NCBI GenBank assembly: GCA_025350465.1
Contig: JANXXU010000007.1
Span: 114,451-178,450, forward strand
DNA: 64,000 nt
Direction of reading: 5' to 3'
DNA from: Alphaproteobacteria bacterium
GTDB lineage: Bacteria > Pseudomonadota > Alphaproteobacteria > Micropepsales > Micropepsaceae
This document shows positions 35,078 to 43,437 of this stretch, one piece after another. The first letter of the stretch is position 1. Each line of letters begins with the position of its first letter. The position numbers were made by a program, and so were the translations under genes. The notes below the pieces were generated by a model. It saw nothing but the letters and a program-made list of their open reading frames with translations, ran no database searches and had not been told where the DNA came from.

Positions 35078-37830
35078 ACTCTCACGACCCCAACGCCGAA
35101 GCTGAGTTCCAGCAAGCTGTCGCGAAAAACCTGACTCGCAATTACGTGAGCCAGCTGATGCACGGCATGTTGGCGATGACGGGCTTTCGGCTCGTGAACA
35201 CGCCGACCTTTGTGCCGGTGTATCTCTACGTGCTGTCCGGTTCGCCGATGGTGGTGGGCGCAGTTCTTGCCGCGCAACAATTGGGCGCCTTCGCCTCGAG
35301 CCTGATCGGCGTCACGATGATCGAGCATCGACGCCGGATTCTGCCGCTGGGCTTTCTCTATGGCTGGATGATGCGGCTCGCCGTCTTAGGCTTGGCGCTT
35401 GTCTCGTTCTTCGTGCCGCAACCCTATTCGCTTTGGGCTTTCGCGTTCTGCCTCGGCCTGCTTGGTGTCTTCTCCGGCATGCAGAATGTGCTGTGGAATG
35501 TGCTCCTGACCAAGACTATTCCCGCCAACCGGCGCGGCATGCTGATCGGGGCGCGAAATTTCCTCGGCGGCATGACGGCTTCGGCAGTCGCCTATGGCGG
35601 GGGAATTCTCGTCCAGCAAAATGCCTTCGGCAACGGTTACGCGACGACGTTTCTGGTGGCCTTCGTGCTGACGGCACTCGGCTTGACGCTGCTTAATCTG
35701 GTGCGCGAGCCGGACGCGCCGGCGGTGCGCCCGATGTCGAGCGTGCGGCAACGAATTCTCGATGTGCCGCTGATCTTGAAAGAGGATCGGCAATTCGCGC
35801 TTTATTTTTTCGCGCAGGCCTTGGCGACGTTGGGCACGCTGGCGCTGCCGTTCTATATCCTGTTTGCCGGCAAGAGACTTGGTCTCACCGGCGAAACCTT
35901 GGGCATGCTGTCGCTGGCCCTGCTTCTCTCGCAAACCGCAGCGAATTTGGTCTGGGGCTGGATCGCGGATCGCGCCGGTTTCAAGACGGTGTTCGTGCCG
36001 GCGCTGTTCTTCTGGGCCGGCTCGACGATCGCTCTCGCATTCTCCGCAACGCCGCTCTCGATCCTTTTGTGTTTCATCGGCATCGGCGCCGGCAATGCCG
36101 GGTATCAGATCGCCTCGCAGAACATGGTCATGGAGTTCGGGACGCGCGCCGATCTCCCGTTGCGTTTGGGGATGGTTAACTCGGCGCAATCTTTGGTGAT
36201 GGCAATAGGTCCGCTGCTCGGCGGCGAACTCATTCAAACCTTGGGCTACGAAGCTGTTTTTGCAGCAGCCGCGCTTGCTATGTTGGCTGCCGCTGTCATG
36301 CTGCTGGTCTATGTTCATGAGCCGCGGCGAAGGTCCCTGGGGGAGGGGATTGTCGATGCGAGCCAGGGTTTGACGATGAGTGTGAGTGAGGAAAGCGCGA
36401 GTTTCCCCGGCGCTACGGGACAACAGGGCACGGCGCGCCGCCAAACGAAGGCGGCCGGACGGGTTCCAGCGGCAACGACGCAGCGCTCACCCCTTAGGGT
36501 TCGTGCCGGCGATATTACTTGGACGCTTGTTCCTGCCCTTGGCGCTTTGGCGATCCTAGCCCTATGGAGCCCCGCGCAGTGGTTCTTCTGTTTGGTGCTG
36601 GCGGTTGCGATTGCCGCGGTTGCCTTCGCGCGATTGGGTTTTGTTCGCAGTTTGCCGGGACCTGCGGTTGCGGTCGCAGCTTCCGCTGCCGCCGACGCGA
36701 GCGGCGGCGAGACTGCCTTCACCCGCTCGCCGGATGATTTTTCGATCGCCGACGTCGTACAGCGCCTGCCGGATCCGGTGATCGTCACCGATCAAAACGG
36801 CCGCATCGTCGCAGCAAACGCCGCCCTTGAAAATCTGTTCGGCGTCGCTGAGCCGCGAAAGCATCTGGCGAGCATCATTCGCGCGCCACAGGTGCTCGAG
36901 GCTCTCGATGCGGCGCTGGCCGGAAAGGGTTCGCAGCGCGCCGAGTTCTCGATGATCTCGACGCCGGAGCAGAATTTTCAGGCCTATATCGCACCCGTCG
37001 AAGGCGAAGAAGGACACCCGCGCGCCGCCCTCATCGTGCTGCAGGACATGACGAAGGCAAAACGCGTCGAACAGATGCGCGCGGACTTCGTCGCCAATGC
37101 CAGCCACGAGTTGCGCACGCCGCTCGCCTCGCTCACCGGTTTCATCGACACGTTGCGCGGGCACGCGAAGGACGATCCCGAAGCGCAGGAACGCTTCCTG
37201 GGAATCATGGCGGAACAAGCCGCGCGCATGCGCCGCTTGATCGACGACCTCCTGTCGCTGAGCCGCATCGAATTGAACGAACATGTGCGTCCGTCGGGCA
37301 GCATCAATTTGGGCGACGTCATCGAGGAGGTGACGAACGCGCTGACCCCGGTTGCGGAAGCGGCAAACATGACGATGGATCTCGTCGAGCCCTCATCGCT
37401 GCCGAACGTGGCGGGCGATCGCGAGGAACTGATTCAGGTTTTCCAGAACCTCGTCGACAACGCGATCAAATATGGCAAGCCCGGCATGCCGATTACGGTC
37501 GAGTTGGGCACAAGGCGCGCCGGCCCCGGCGAGGCCGGGCCTTCTCCGGCCGTCTACGTCGCGGTCAAAGATCACGGCGAAGGCATCGCCCGCGAACATA
37601 TTCCGCGGCTGACCGAGCGGTTTTATCGCGTGGACGTCAGACGCAGCCGGGCGATCGGCGGCACCGGGCTTGGCCTTGCGATCGTCAAACATATTCTGAA
37701 CCGTCACCGCGGGCGCCTCGCCATCGAAAGCAAAGTCGGCGAAGGCTCGACGTTTACCGTGTTCTTGCCGCTCGCGACGGAATCGGGACCGGCGGAAACG
37801 ATGCCGGCAGGCCTCCTGACTGCTTCCTAG
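35074..37830 (+). CDS. MFS transporter fused to PhoR-like histidine kinase
   Basis: 918 residues from GTG 35074, overlapping the upstream stop (GTGA); the track uses a GTG 18 codons earlier inside that gene. Residues about 25-415 are a 12-helix MFS protein (NRRGMLIGARNFLGG, DRAGFKTVF). A charged linker (416-480) leads to two further helices (481-523), as at the start of PhoR, then PAS (557-662), HisKA with H678 (NASHELRTPL) and HATPase with N796 (NLVDNAIKYG), FYRVD and GGTGLGLAIVK. No stop separates the halves. phoU and phoB follow, so this is the local PhoR, with the MFS part as likely input or transporter module (inference). An in-frame ATG at 36376 could give a free kinase. Confidence 0.85.
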   Translation: MNSHDPNAEAEFQQAVAKNLTRNYVSQLMHGMLAMTGFRLVNTPTFVPVYLYVLSGSPMVVGAVLAAQQLGAFASSLIGVTMIEHRRRILPLGFLYGWMMRLAVLGLALVSFFVPQPYSLWAFAFCLGLLGVFSGMQNVLWNVLLTKTIPANRRGMLIGARNFLGGMTASAVAYGGGILVQQNAFGNGYATTFLVAFVLTALGLTLLNLVREPDAPAVRPMSSVRQRILDVPLILKEDRQFALYFFAQALATLGTLALPFYILFAGKRLGLTGETLGMLSLALLLSQTAANLVWGWIADRAGFKTVFVPALFFWAGSTIALAFSATPLSILLCFIGIGAGNAGYQIASQNMVMEFGTRADLPLRLGMVNSAQSLVMAIGPLLGGELIQTLGYEAVFAAAALAMLAAAVMLLVYVHEPRRRSLGEGIVDASQGLTMSVSEESASFPGATGQQGTARRQTKAAGRVPAATTQRSPLRVRAGDITWTLVPALGALAILALWSPAQWFFCLVLAVAIAAVAFARLGFVRSLPGPAVAVAASAAADASGGETAFTRSPDDFSIADVVQRLPDPVIVTDQNGRIVAANAALENLFGVAEPRKHLASIIRAPQVLEALDAALAGKGSQRAEFSMISTPEQNFQAYIAPVEGEEGHPRAALIVLQDMTKAKRVEQMRADFVANASHELRTPLASLTGFIDTLRGHAKDDPEAQERFLGIMAEQAARMRRLIDDLLSLSRIELNEHVRPSGSINLGDVIEEVTNALTPVAEAANMTMDLVEPSSLPNVAGDREELIQVFQNLVDNAIKYGKPGMPITVELGTRRAGPGEAGPSPAVYVAVKDHGEGIAREHIPRLTERFYRVDVRRSRAIGGTGLGLAIVKHILNRHRGRLAIESKVGEGSTFTVFLPLATESGPAETMPAGLLTAS

Positions 37831-37868
37831 CAGCCGAGTTCCGGGTTTCTGGCCGCCGGATTCCGGTC

Positions 37869-37897
37869 GTGTCATAAATCTGCTATCGAACTGTCAC
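37869..37897 (+). promoter_or_regulatory. Pho box: three PhoB half-sites at 11-base spacing
   Basis: GTGTCAT-AAAT-CTGCTAT-CGAA-CTGTCAC: heptamers begin at 37869, 37880 and 37891, exactly 11 bases apart with 4-base A/T-leaning spacers, matching the CTGTCAT direct-repeat PhoB consensus. It lies about 90 bases before phoU, so phoU-phoB is likely autoregulated by PhoB from its own promoter. Confidence 0.72.
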
Positions 37898-37987
37898 ATT
37901 GAGATTGCGCACCATCGGTAGTTAGCGGGCCAACAGCTACGGGCCAGCGGTTGCGCTGCGCTGGGCCGCGGCTCGAAGGAGGCACTT

Positions 37988-38707
37988 GTGGCCGACCACA
38001 TCGTCAAATCGTTCCAAGATCAACTCGATGCATTGAGCACAGGGCTCGTGCAAATGGGCGGCTTGTGCGAAACGCAGCTCGCCAACGCGATCGAAGCGAT
38101 CATTCGGCGCGACTCGGTGCTCGCCGAACAAACAATCGCTTCGGATCAAAGGATCGACGCACTCGAACAACAGATCGAGCAGCAGGCCGTTCGACTCCTC
38201 GCATTGCGACAGCCAATGGCCGGCGACCTGCGTGAAACTTTGGCCGGCCTCAAGATCTCGGCCGATCTCGAACGCATCGGCGACCTTGCCAAGAATGTGG
38301 CGAAGCGGGCTTTGGTGCTCGCTCGCGACGCACCCGATCCGAGCTTGGCGCAAGGGCTCGCGCGCATGGGGCGCCAGGCGCTCGGGCAGGTGAAGAACGT
38401 GCTCGATGCCTATGCGCGGCGCGACGCCGGCGCGGCGATCACGGTTTGGCGGCGCGATGAGGAGATCGATGAACTCTACAACTCGCTCTTCCGCGTACTC
38501 CTGACCTACATGATGGAAGATCCCCGCAAGATCGGGCAATCGACGCACCTCCTGTTCATCGCCAAGAATTTCGAGCGCGTCGGCGATCATGCGACCAACA
38601 TCGCGGAGACGGTGCATTATCTCGTCACCGGAACGCGCATCACCGATCAACGACCCAAGAGCGACACGACGTCGACGACGACCATTGCATACGACCCGAA
38701 ACATTGA
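37988..38707 (+). CDS. phoU: Phosphate signalling regulator PhoU
   Basis: 239 residues from GTG 37988 with a strong AAGGAGG five bases upstream. All-helical two-repeat PhoU fold; each repeat carries the metal-binding signature, DLERIGDLAKNVAKR in the first and NFERVGDHATNIAE in the second. In classical systems PhoU relays Pst transporter status to PhoR. No pstSCAB genes are present here, so its partner may be the MFS domain fused to the kinase (inference). phoB follows after 22 bases. Confidence 0.94.
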   Translation: MADHIVKSFQDQLDALSTGLVQMGGLCETQLANAIEAIIRRDSVLAEQTIASDQRIDALEQQIEQQAVRLLALRQPMAGDLRETLAGLKISADLERIGDLAKNVAKRALVLARDAPDPSLAQGLARMGRQALGQVKNVLDAYARRDAGAAITVWRRDEEIDELYNSLFRVLLTYMMEDPRKIGQSTHLLFIAKNFERVGDHATNIAETVHYLVTGTRITDQRPKSDTTSTTTIAYDPKH

Positions 38708-38729
38708 CGCAACGAACGGATATTGCCGC

Positions 38730-39437
38730 ATGAGCATCGCCAAGAAGCCCCTGGTCCTCGTCGTCGAAGACGAGATGCCGCTGACGACGCTGCTGCGGTA
38801 CAATTTGGAGAAGGAAGGCTACCGCGTAAGCGAGGCTCGCGACGGCGAAGAGGCCATGATGATGGCCGACGAAGAAATGCCGGACCTCACGCTGCTCGAT
38901 TGGATGCTGCCTAAAATTTCGGGGATCGAAGTTTGCCGCCGTCTGCGCGGACGCGCCGAATCGCGCAACATGCCGATCATCATGCTGACCGCGCGCGGCG
39001 AGGAGAGCGACCGTATTCGCGGGCTCGATACGGGCGCAGACGACTACATCACCAAGCCGTTCTCGATGACGGAACTGCTGGCGCGCGTGCGAGCGGTGCT
39101 GCGCCGGATAAGACCTGCGCTTGCCGAAGACGTTGCAACGTTCGGCGATATCATCGTCGATCGCTCCGCTCACCGCGTGCGCCGCGGGCCAAAGGACATC
39201 CATCTGGGGCCGACGGAATACCGGTTGCTCGACCATTTCATGCAACATCCCGGACGCGTCTTCAGCCGGGAACAATTGCTCGACGCCGTGTGGGGCTCGG
39301 ATGTCTACGTCGAAGCACGTACCGTCGACGTGCATATCGGGCGTCTGCGCAAGGCACTGAACGTCCCCGGGCAAACCGATCCGATTCGCACCGTGAGATC
39401 GGCCGGCTACGCGCTCGACGAGTCGTTCAAGGGTTAG
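38730..39437 (+). CDS. phoB: Phosphate regulon response regulator PhoB
   Basis: 235 residues from ATG 38730; the track begins 47 codons upstream inside phoU. OmpR/PhoB type: receiver (1-120) with acidic E13-D14 pocket, phospho-acceptor D57 (LLDWMLP) and K in YITKPFS. Winged-helix DNA-binding domain (about 135-232) with LGPTEYRLLDHFMQHPGRVFSREQLL and ARTVDVHIGRLRKAL. It should bind the box at 37869. The adjacent kinase is the fused PhoR. Confidence 0.94.
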   Translation: MSIAKKPLVLVVEDEMPLTTLLRYNLEKEGYRVSEARDGEEAMMMADEEMPDLTLLDWMLPKISGIEVCRRLRGRAESRNMPIIMLTARGEESDRIRGLDTGADDYITKPFSMTELLARVRAVLRRIRPALAEDVATFGDIIVDRSAHRVRRGPKDIHLGPTEYRLLDHFMQHPGRVFSREQLLDAVWGSDVYVEARTVDVHIGRLRKALNVPGQTDPIRTVRSAGYALDESFKG

Positions 39438-39454
39438 GCTTCTCAGTAGAAGCA

Positions 39455-39540
39455 ATTCTCGCTGGTACCGCCCCCGCAGCGGGCTACCGCATTCACGGAA
39501 ATGATTCTCACTGTTACCGCCCCACAGCGGGGGCGGTAAC
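39455..39540. repeat. Two tandem palindromic units after phoB
   Basis: Unit 1 ATTCTCGCTGGTACCGCCCC...GGGCTACCG (39455-39489) and unit 2 ATTCTCACTGTTACCGCCCC-ACAGC-GGGGGCGGTAAC (39504-39540) are related in sequence; unit 2 is a near-perfect hairpin. Not seen elsewhere in the window. Confidence 0.55.
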
Positions 39541-39586
39541 AGGGCATATTTGGGAATGCCGTCAGCGACGGCGCTCCCAGGCAACG

Positions 39587-39619
39587 AAAAAGGGGCTGCC
39601 CCCGCGGACAGCCCCTTTT
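39587..39619. terminator. Strong bidirectional terminator between phoB and gcrA
   Basis: AAAAAGGGGCTG-CCCCCGCGGA-CAGCCCCTTTT: an 11-bp stem with A-run on the left and T-run on the right, serving both convergent genes. Confidence 0.88.
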
Positions 39620-39641
39620 CGCAGACCCCTCTGTCTCGGCT

Positions 39642-40118
39642 TTAGGTATTCGCTAAGTAACGGCGAAAATCGCGATCGCGATCGCGGTCCCGGCGGCCTT
39701 GGGCCGGCTGGAACGCTTTGATCGAATGCGCTTCGCAATAGGGCGAGCCGACTTTCGGCGTGTGCCCGCAGAAGTGGAATTCATTGGTCGAAGGATCGCC
39801 GATCGGCCATTTGCACATCCGATCGGAAATCGTCAGCACCGTCGTCTTGTTGCCGTTGGCGTCGACGACAGGGTCAGCCTCGACAATCGGTGCCTGAACG
39901 ATCTGCATCGGCCGGGGACGCGCCATACGGCGGGCGACGGCCATCCGTGGACGCTCGGCGCGCGCAGGCGTTGCGCGGCCCGCGAGCCCCAATCTATGCA
40001 CCTTGCCGATAACGGCATTGCGGGTGACGCCGCCGAGTTGGCGTGCGATTTGGCTGGCACTCAGACCTTCAGTCCAGAGCTGCTTGAGTTGCTCGACGCG
40101 TTCTTCCGTCCAGCCCAT
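39642..40118 (-). CDS. gcrA: GcrA cell-cycle regulator
   Basis: 158 residues. The N-terminal DNA-binding domain MGWTEERVEQLKQLW, then GLSASQIARQLGGVTRNAVIGKVHRLGL is diagnostic for GcrA. The C-terminal CKWPIGDP and FCGHTPKVGSPYCEAH block is the sigma70-interacting domain. In Caulobacter GcrA acts at CcrM-methylated GANTC promoters to drive S-phase genes. ATG 40118 has GGAGGG seven bases upstream. The gene stands alone. Confidence 0.95.
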   Translation of the reverse strand: MGWTEERVEQLKQLWTEGLSASQIARQLGGVTRNAVIGKVHRLGLAGRATPARAERPRMAVARRMARPRPMQIVQAPIVEADPVVDANGNKTTVLTISDRMCKWPIGDPSTNEFHFCGHTPKVGSPYCEAHSIKAFQPAQGRRDRDRDRDFRRYLANT

Positions 40119-40364
40119 TGTAAGTCCCTCCGCGTGGACAGGCGTTGGTTAACGCCACATACAGTATGGGCTTCATGGCGACACACAAGATCAATTAATG
40201 AGCGCAAGATGTAGTTATTGGGGATTGTGCTTCTTCAATCACAGATAGTTAACGGGCTGCTGCGGTTGCGTTGACACGTGCGGCGCGCGTTTCGGATACT
40301 GGATTTTTGGAAAAGTCCGGGCGGCGTGCCGGTTTGGTCGACGCTTCCCTAAGGAAAGCCCCCC

Positions 40365-41561
40365 GTGATCACGCCGCTGCTCCCGACTTACTCCCGGGCC
40401 GATATCGCGTTCGAGCGGGGCGAAGGCCCTTATTTGTACTCAACCACAGGCGAGCGATTCCTCGACTTCGGCGGGGGTATCGCGGTCAACGTGCTGGGCT
40501 ACACCCATCCGCATTTGGTTGCGGCATTGACGGCGCAGGCCGGCAAACTCTGGCACACGTCCAATCTCTACCGCGTGCCTGGGCAAGAGCAACTCGCCGA
40601 GCGCCTGGTCGGTGCGACGTTTGCCGATACAGTCTTCTTCGGCAATTCGGGGGCCGAGGCCGTCGAGTGTTCGATCAAGATGGCGCGCAAATATCATGCG
40701 GCGCGCGGCGAGCCACAGTGCTACCGGCTGATCACGGTCGAGGGCGCCTTCCACGGACGAACGCTTGCCACGATCGCCGCCGGCGGCCAGAAAAAATATC
40801 TCGAGGGCTTCGGGCCCAAGGTTGAAGGCTTCGATCAAGTGCCGTTCGGCGATCATGAGGCGCTAAAGCGTGCGATCGGACCCGAAACCGCCGGCATTCT
40901 CATTGAACCCATTCAAGGTGAGGGCGGCATTCGTCCGCTCGGTTGGGATTATCTGCGCGAGTTGCGCGCGCTCTGTGACGAGCACGGGTTGCTGCTCGTG
41001 CTCGACGAGATCCAAACGGGCTTCGGGCGCACGGGAAAACTGTTCGCGCATGAATGGGCGGGAATTACACCCGACATCATGGCAATCGCGAAAGGCTTGG
41101 GCGGCGGCTTTCCGGTGGGCGCCTGTCTTGCGACGGAGCGCGCCGCCGCGGGCATGACAAGCGGCACACACGGCTCCACATTCGGCGGCAATCCACTGGC
41201 GATGGCAGTGGGCAATGCAGTGCTCGACATCGTGCTTGCGCCGGGATTCTTGGAACACGTCAACCGCATCGCGAATTATCTCCGGCAGCAACTTTCGATG
41301 ATTGCGGACAAACATCGCAGCATCATCGAAGATGTGCGCGGCGAAGGGTTGATGCTCGGCCTCAAGTGCAAGGTGGCGAACACCGACGTGGTGAACGCCC
41401 TGCGCGAGCGCGGATTGCTCAGCGTCGGTGCAGGCGACAACATCGTGCGCCTTCTGCCGCCGCTCATCATCGATGAAACGCAGGTGCGCGAGGCAATCGC
41501 GATCATCAACGATGCTTGCGGCGCGCTTGCCTATCAGCCGGCAAAGGACGCGGCGAAATGA
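40365..41561 (+). CDS. argD: Acetylornithine aminotransferase
   Basis: 398 residues from GTG 40365 with AAGGAA eight bases upstream. Class III PLP aminotransferase: [44 protein letters not shown] and the PLP lysine in [14 protein letters not shown]. It converts N-acetylglutamate semialdehyde to N-acetylornithine in arginine synthesis, possibly also serving lysine synthesis. It overlaps argF by four bases (ATGA). Confidence 0.93.
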   Translation: MITPLLPTYSRADIAFERGEGPYLYSTTGERFLDFGGGIAVNVLGYTHPHLVAALTAQAGKLWHTSNLYRVPGQEQLAERLVGATFADTVFFGNSGAEAVECSIKMARKYHAARGEPQCYRLITVEGAFHGRTLATIAAGGQKKYLEGFGPKVEGFDQVPFGDHEALKRAIGPETAGILIEPIQGEGGIRPLGWDYLRELRALCDEHGLLLVLDEIQTGFGRTGKLFAHEWAGITPDIMAIAKGLGGGFPVGACLATERAAAGMTSGTHGSTFGGNPLAMAVGNAVLDIVLAPGFLEHVNRIANYLRQQLSMIADKHRSIIEDVRGEGLMLGLKCKVANTDVVNALRERGLLSVGAGDNIVRLLPPLIIDETQVREAIAIINDACGALAYQPAKDAAK

Positions 41562-42520
41562 ACGCCCCCGGCATTGCGCGCGGTCCGAAGCATTTCCTGG
41601 ATCTCGACGCGTTCGACGCGGCAACGCTGCGCCGGATGATCGACGACGCGCGGCGCATGAAGGAGGCACGCGCGGGCCGCCCCAAAGGAGCGCCGGACGA
41701 CACGACGCCGCTCACCGGACGCATGCTGGCGCTGATTTTCGAAAAGCCGTCGACGCGAACACGAATCTCCTTCGAAATGGGAATGCGTCAGCTCGGCGGG
41801 CAGACCATGTTCCTCGACGGGCGCGACATGCAATTCGGTCACGGCGAGACCGTCGGCGATACGGCGCGCGTTCTGTCGCGCTACGTAGACGGGGTCATGT
41901 TGCGCACCAAGCGCCACCAAGCGCTCGTCGAACTCGCTGCGACCGCGACGATCCCCGTCATCAACGGCCTGACGGATCGCACGCATCCTTGTCAGCTGCT
42001 CGCCGACGTCATGACGTTCGAAGAGCATCGCGGACCGATCAAAGGGCGCGTGGTGACTTGGTCGGGCGCCGGCAACAATGTCTGCGCTTCGTGGATTCAG
42101 GCGGCGGTTCGTTTCGGCTTCGAGCTGCGCATCGCCGCGCCCGAAGAACTCGAGCCCGACGCCGCACTCCTCAAATGGGCGAAAGCCGAGGGCGGGCACG
42201 TCAATATCGTGCGAGATCCTTATGAGGCCGCTTCGGGCTCGGACGCACTTGTGACCGACACCTGGGTGCAAATGTCGGAATCCGATCAGCTCGGCGAGGG
42301 TGGCGCACGCTCGCGCCACAACATGCTGGTGCGCTATCGCGTCGACGATAAGCTGATGAAAGCGGCGAAGCGCGACGCCATCTTCATGCACTGCCTGCCG
42401 GCTCATCGCGGCGAAGAAGTGACCGACACCGTGCTCGACGGCGCGCAATCCGTTGTTTTCGATGAGGCGGAAAACCGCTTGCACACGCAAAAGAGCGTGC
42501 TGTTGTGGGCGATGTCGTGA
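41558..42520 (+). CDS. argF: Ornithine carbamoyltransferase
   Basis: 320 residues from ATG 41558. Carbamoyl-phosphate motif STRTR ([14 protein letters not shown]), HPCQ ([14 protein letters not shown]) and the ornithine-binding [11 protein letters not shown]. The SMG-like loop region ([11 protein letters not shown]) is typical of OTCases rather than aspartate transcarbamoylases. It is translationally coupled to argD before it and, through GTGA, to hslO after it. Confidence 0.95.
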   Translation: MNAPGIARGPKHFLDLDAFDAATLRRMIDDARRMKEARAGRPKGAPDDTTPLTGRMLALIFEKPSTRTRISFEMGMRQLGGQTMFLDGRDMQFGHGETVGDTARVLSRYVDGVMLRTKRHQALVELAATATIPVINGLTDRTHPCQLLADVMTFEEHRGPIKGRVVTWSGAGNNVCASWIQAAVRFGFELRIAAPEELEPDAALLKWAKAEGGHVNIVRDPYEAASGSDALVTDTWVQMSESDQLGEGGARSRHNMLVRYRVDDKLMKAAKRDAIFMHCLPAHRGEEVTDTVLDGAQSVVFDEAENRLHTQKSVLLWAMS

Positions 42521-43437
42521 CTGACGGCGACTTCGCGCAGAGCTTTCAGATCGAAGGCATGAACGTCCGCGGGCGCGTCGTTCATTTGACGAGCGTCGCG
42601 GATCGGGTTCTGGGCGCCCACAATTATCCGGACATCGTCTCCGGGGTGGTTGCGGAGGCGTTGACGCTTGCCGCGCTCCTGGGCGCGTCACTCAAATTCA
42701 ACGGCATGCTGACTCTGCAAACGCGCAGCGACGGGCCGGTTCGCATGATCGTCGCCGACTACATGACGCCCGGCGTATTGCGCGCTTGCGCAACATTTGA
42801 CCGGGAGGCGGTTGAGGGGCTCGGTCCCAGTCCAAGCTTCGGTGCGCTTGCCGGTGCAGGATCGCTGGCGATCACGATCGATCCCGGCGAGGACATGGAG
42901 CGTTACCAGGGCATCGTGCCGCTCGATGACCGCGGCCTTGCCCACAGCGCCGTCAGTTACTTTGAACGTTCGGAGCAGATACCAACGGCGATCAAGGTCG
43001 CTGCGGCGATGCTGCATACCAAAGGTGGCCAGCCTGGGTGGCGGGCAGGCGGTATCATGATCCAGAATCTGGCGGCGCTCGGCGGCAACGCGCCCGTCAT
43101 GGCGAGCGGCGATGCCGAGGAAGCGTGGACCCGCGCCTCGATCTTGTTTGCGACGATCGATCAATTGGAACTGGTCGACCCGCAGGTCGAAAGCGAGCGA
43201 TTGCTCTACCGGCTCTACCATGAAGACGGCGTGCGGGCGTTCGCGCACCAACCGCTATCGTTCGGTTGCCGCTGCAGCGCGGAGCGCGTAGTGCGTGTGT
43301 TGTCGAGCTATTCGCGCGACGAGCTGAGCGATCTTGTCGAGGCCGACGGCTTGATCAGAGCGACCTGCGAGTTTTGCTCGGCGTCCTATCGCTTCAAGCC
43401 CGGTGAACTCGCCGAGACTCAGTTCGCGCGGACGTGA
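42517..43437 (+). CDS. hslO: Hsp33 redox-regulated chaperone
   Basis: 306 residues from GTG 42517, whose GTGA overlaps the argF stop; the track uses a GTG four codons earlier. The zinc/redox switch is intact: CxC (FGCRCSAERV) and CxxC (TCEFCSASYRF) near the C-terminus. Oxidation releases zinc and activates a holdase against protein aggregation. Its coupling to arg genes is a known arrangement in alphaproteobacteria and need not imply a shared role. It overlaps convergent argE by 19 bases. Confidence 0.93.
   Translation: MTDGDFAQSFQIEGMNVRGRVVHLTSVADRVLGAHNYPDIVSGVVAEALTLAALLGASLKFNGMLTLQTRSDGPVRMIVADYMTPGVLRACATFDREAVEGLGPSPSFGALAGAGSLAITIDPGEDMERYQGIVPLDDRGLAHSAVSYFERSEQIPTAIKVAAAMLHTKGGQPGWRAGGIMIQNLAALGGNAPVMASGDAEEAWTRASILFATIDQLELVDPQVESERLLYRLYHEDGVRAFAHQPLSFGCRCSAERVVRVLSSYSRDELSDLVEADGLIRATCEFCSASYRFKPGELAETQFART

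Noticed and set aside
39455-39540. Phosphate-responsive riboswitch or attenuator
   Set aside because: It lies after the phoB stop codon, so it cannot act as a leader; more likely repeats or an mRNA 3' structure.
41534-42691. 385-residue minus-strand ORF opposite argF
   Set aside because: Shadow of argF, which has all OTCase motifs.
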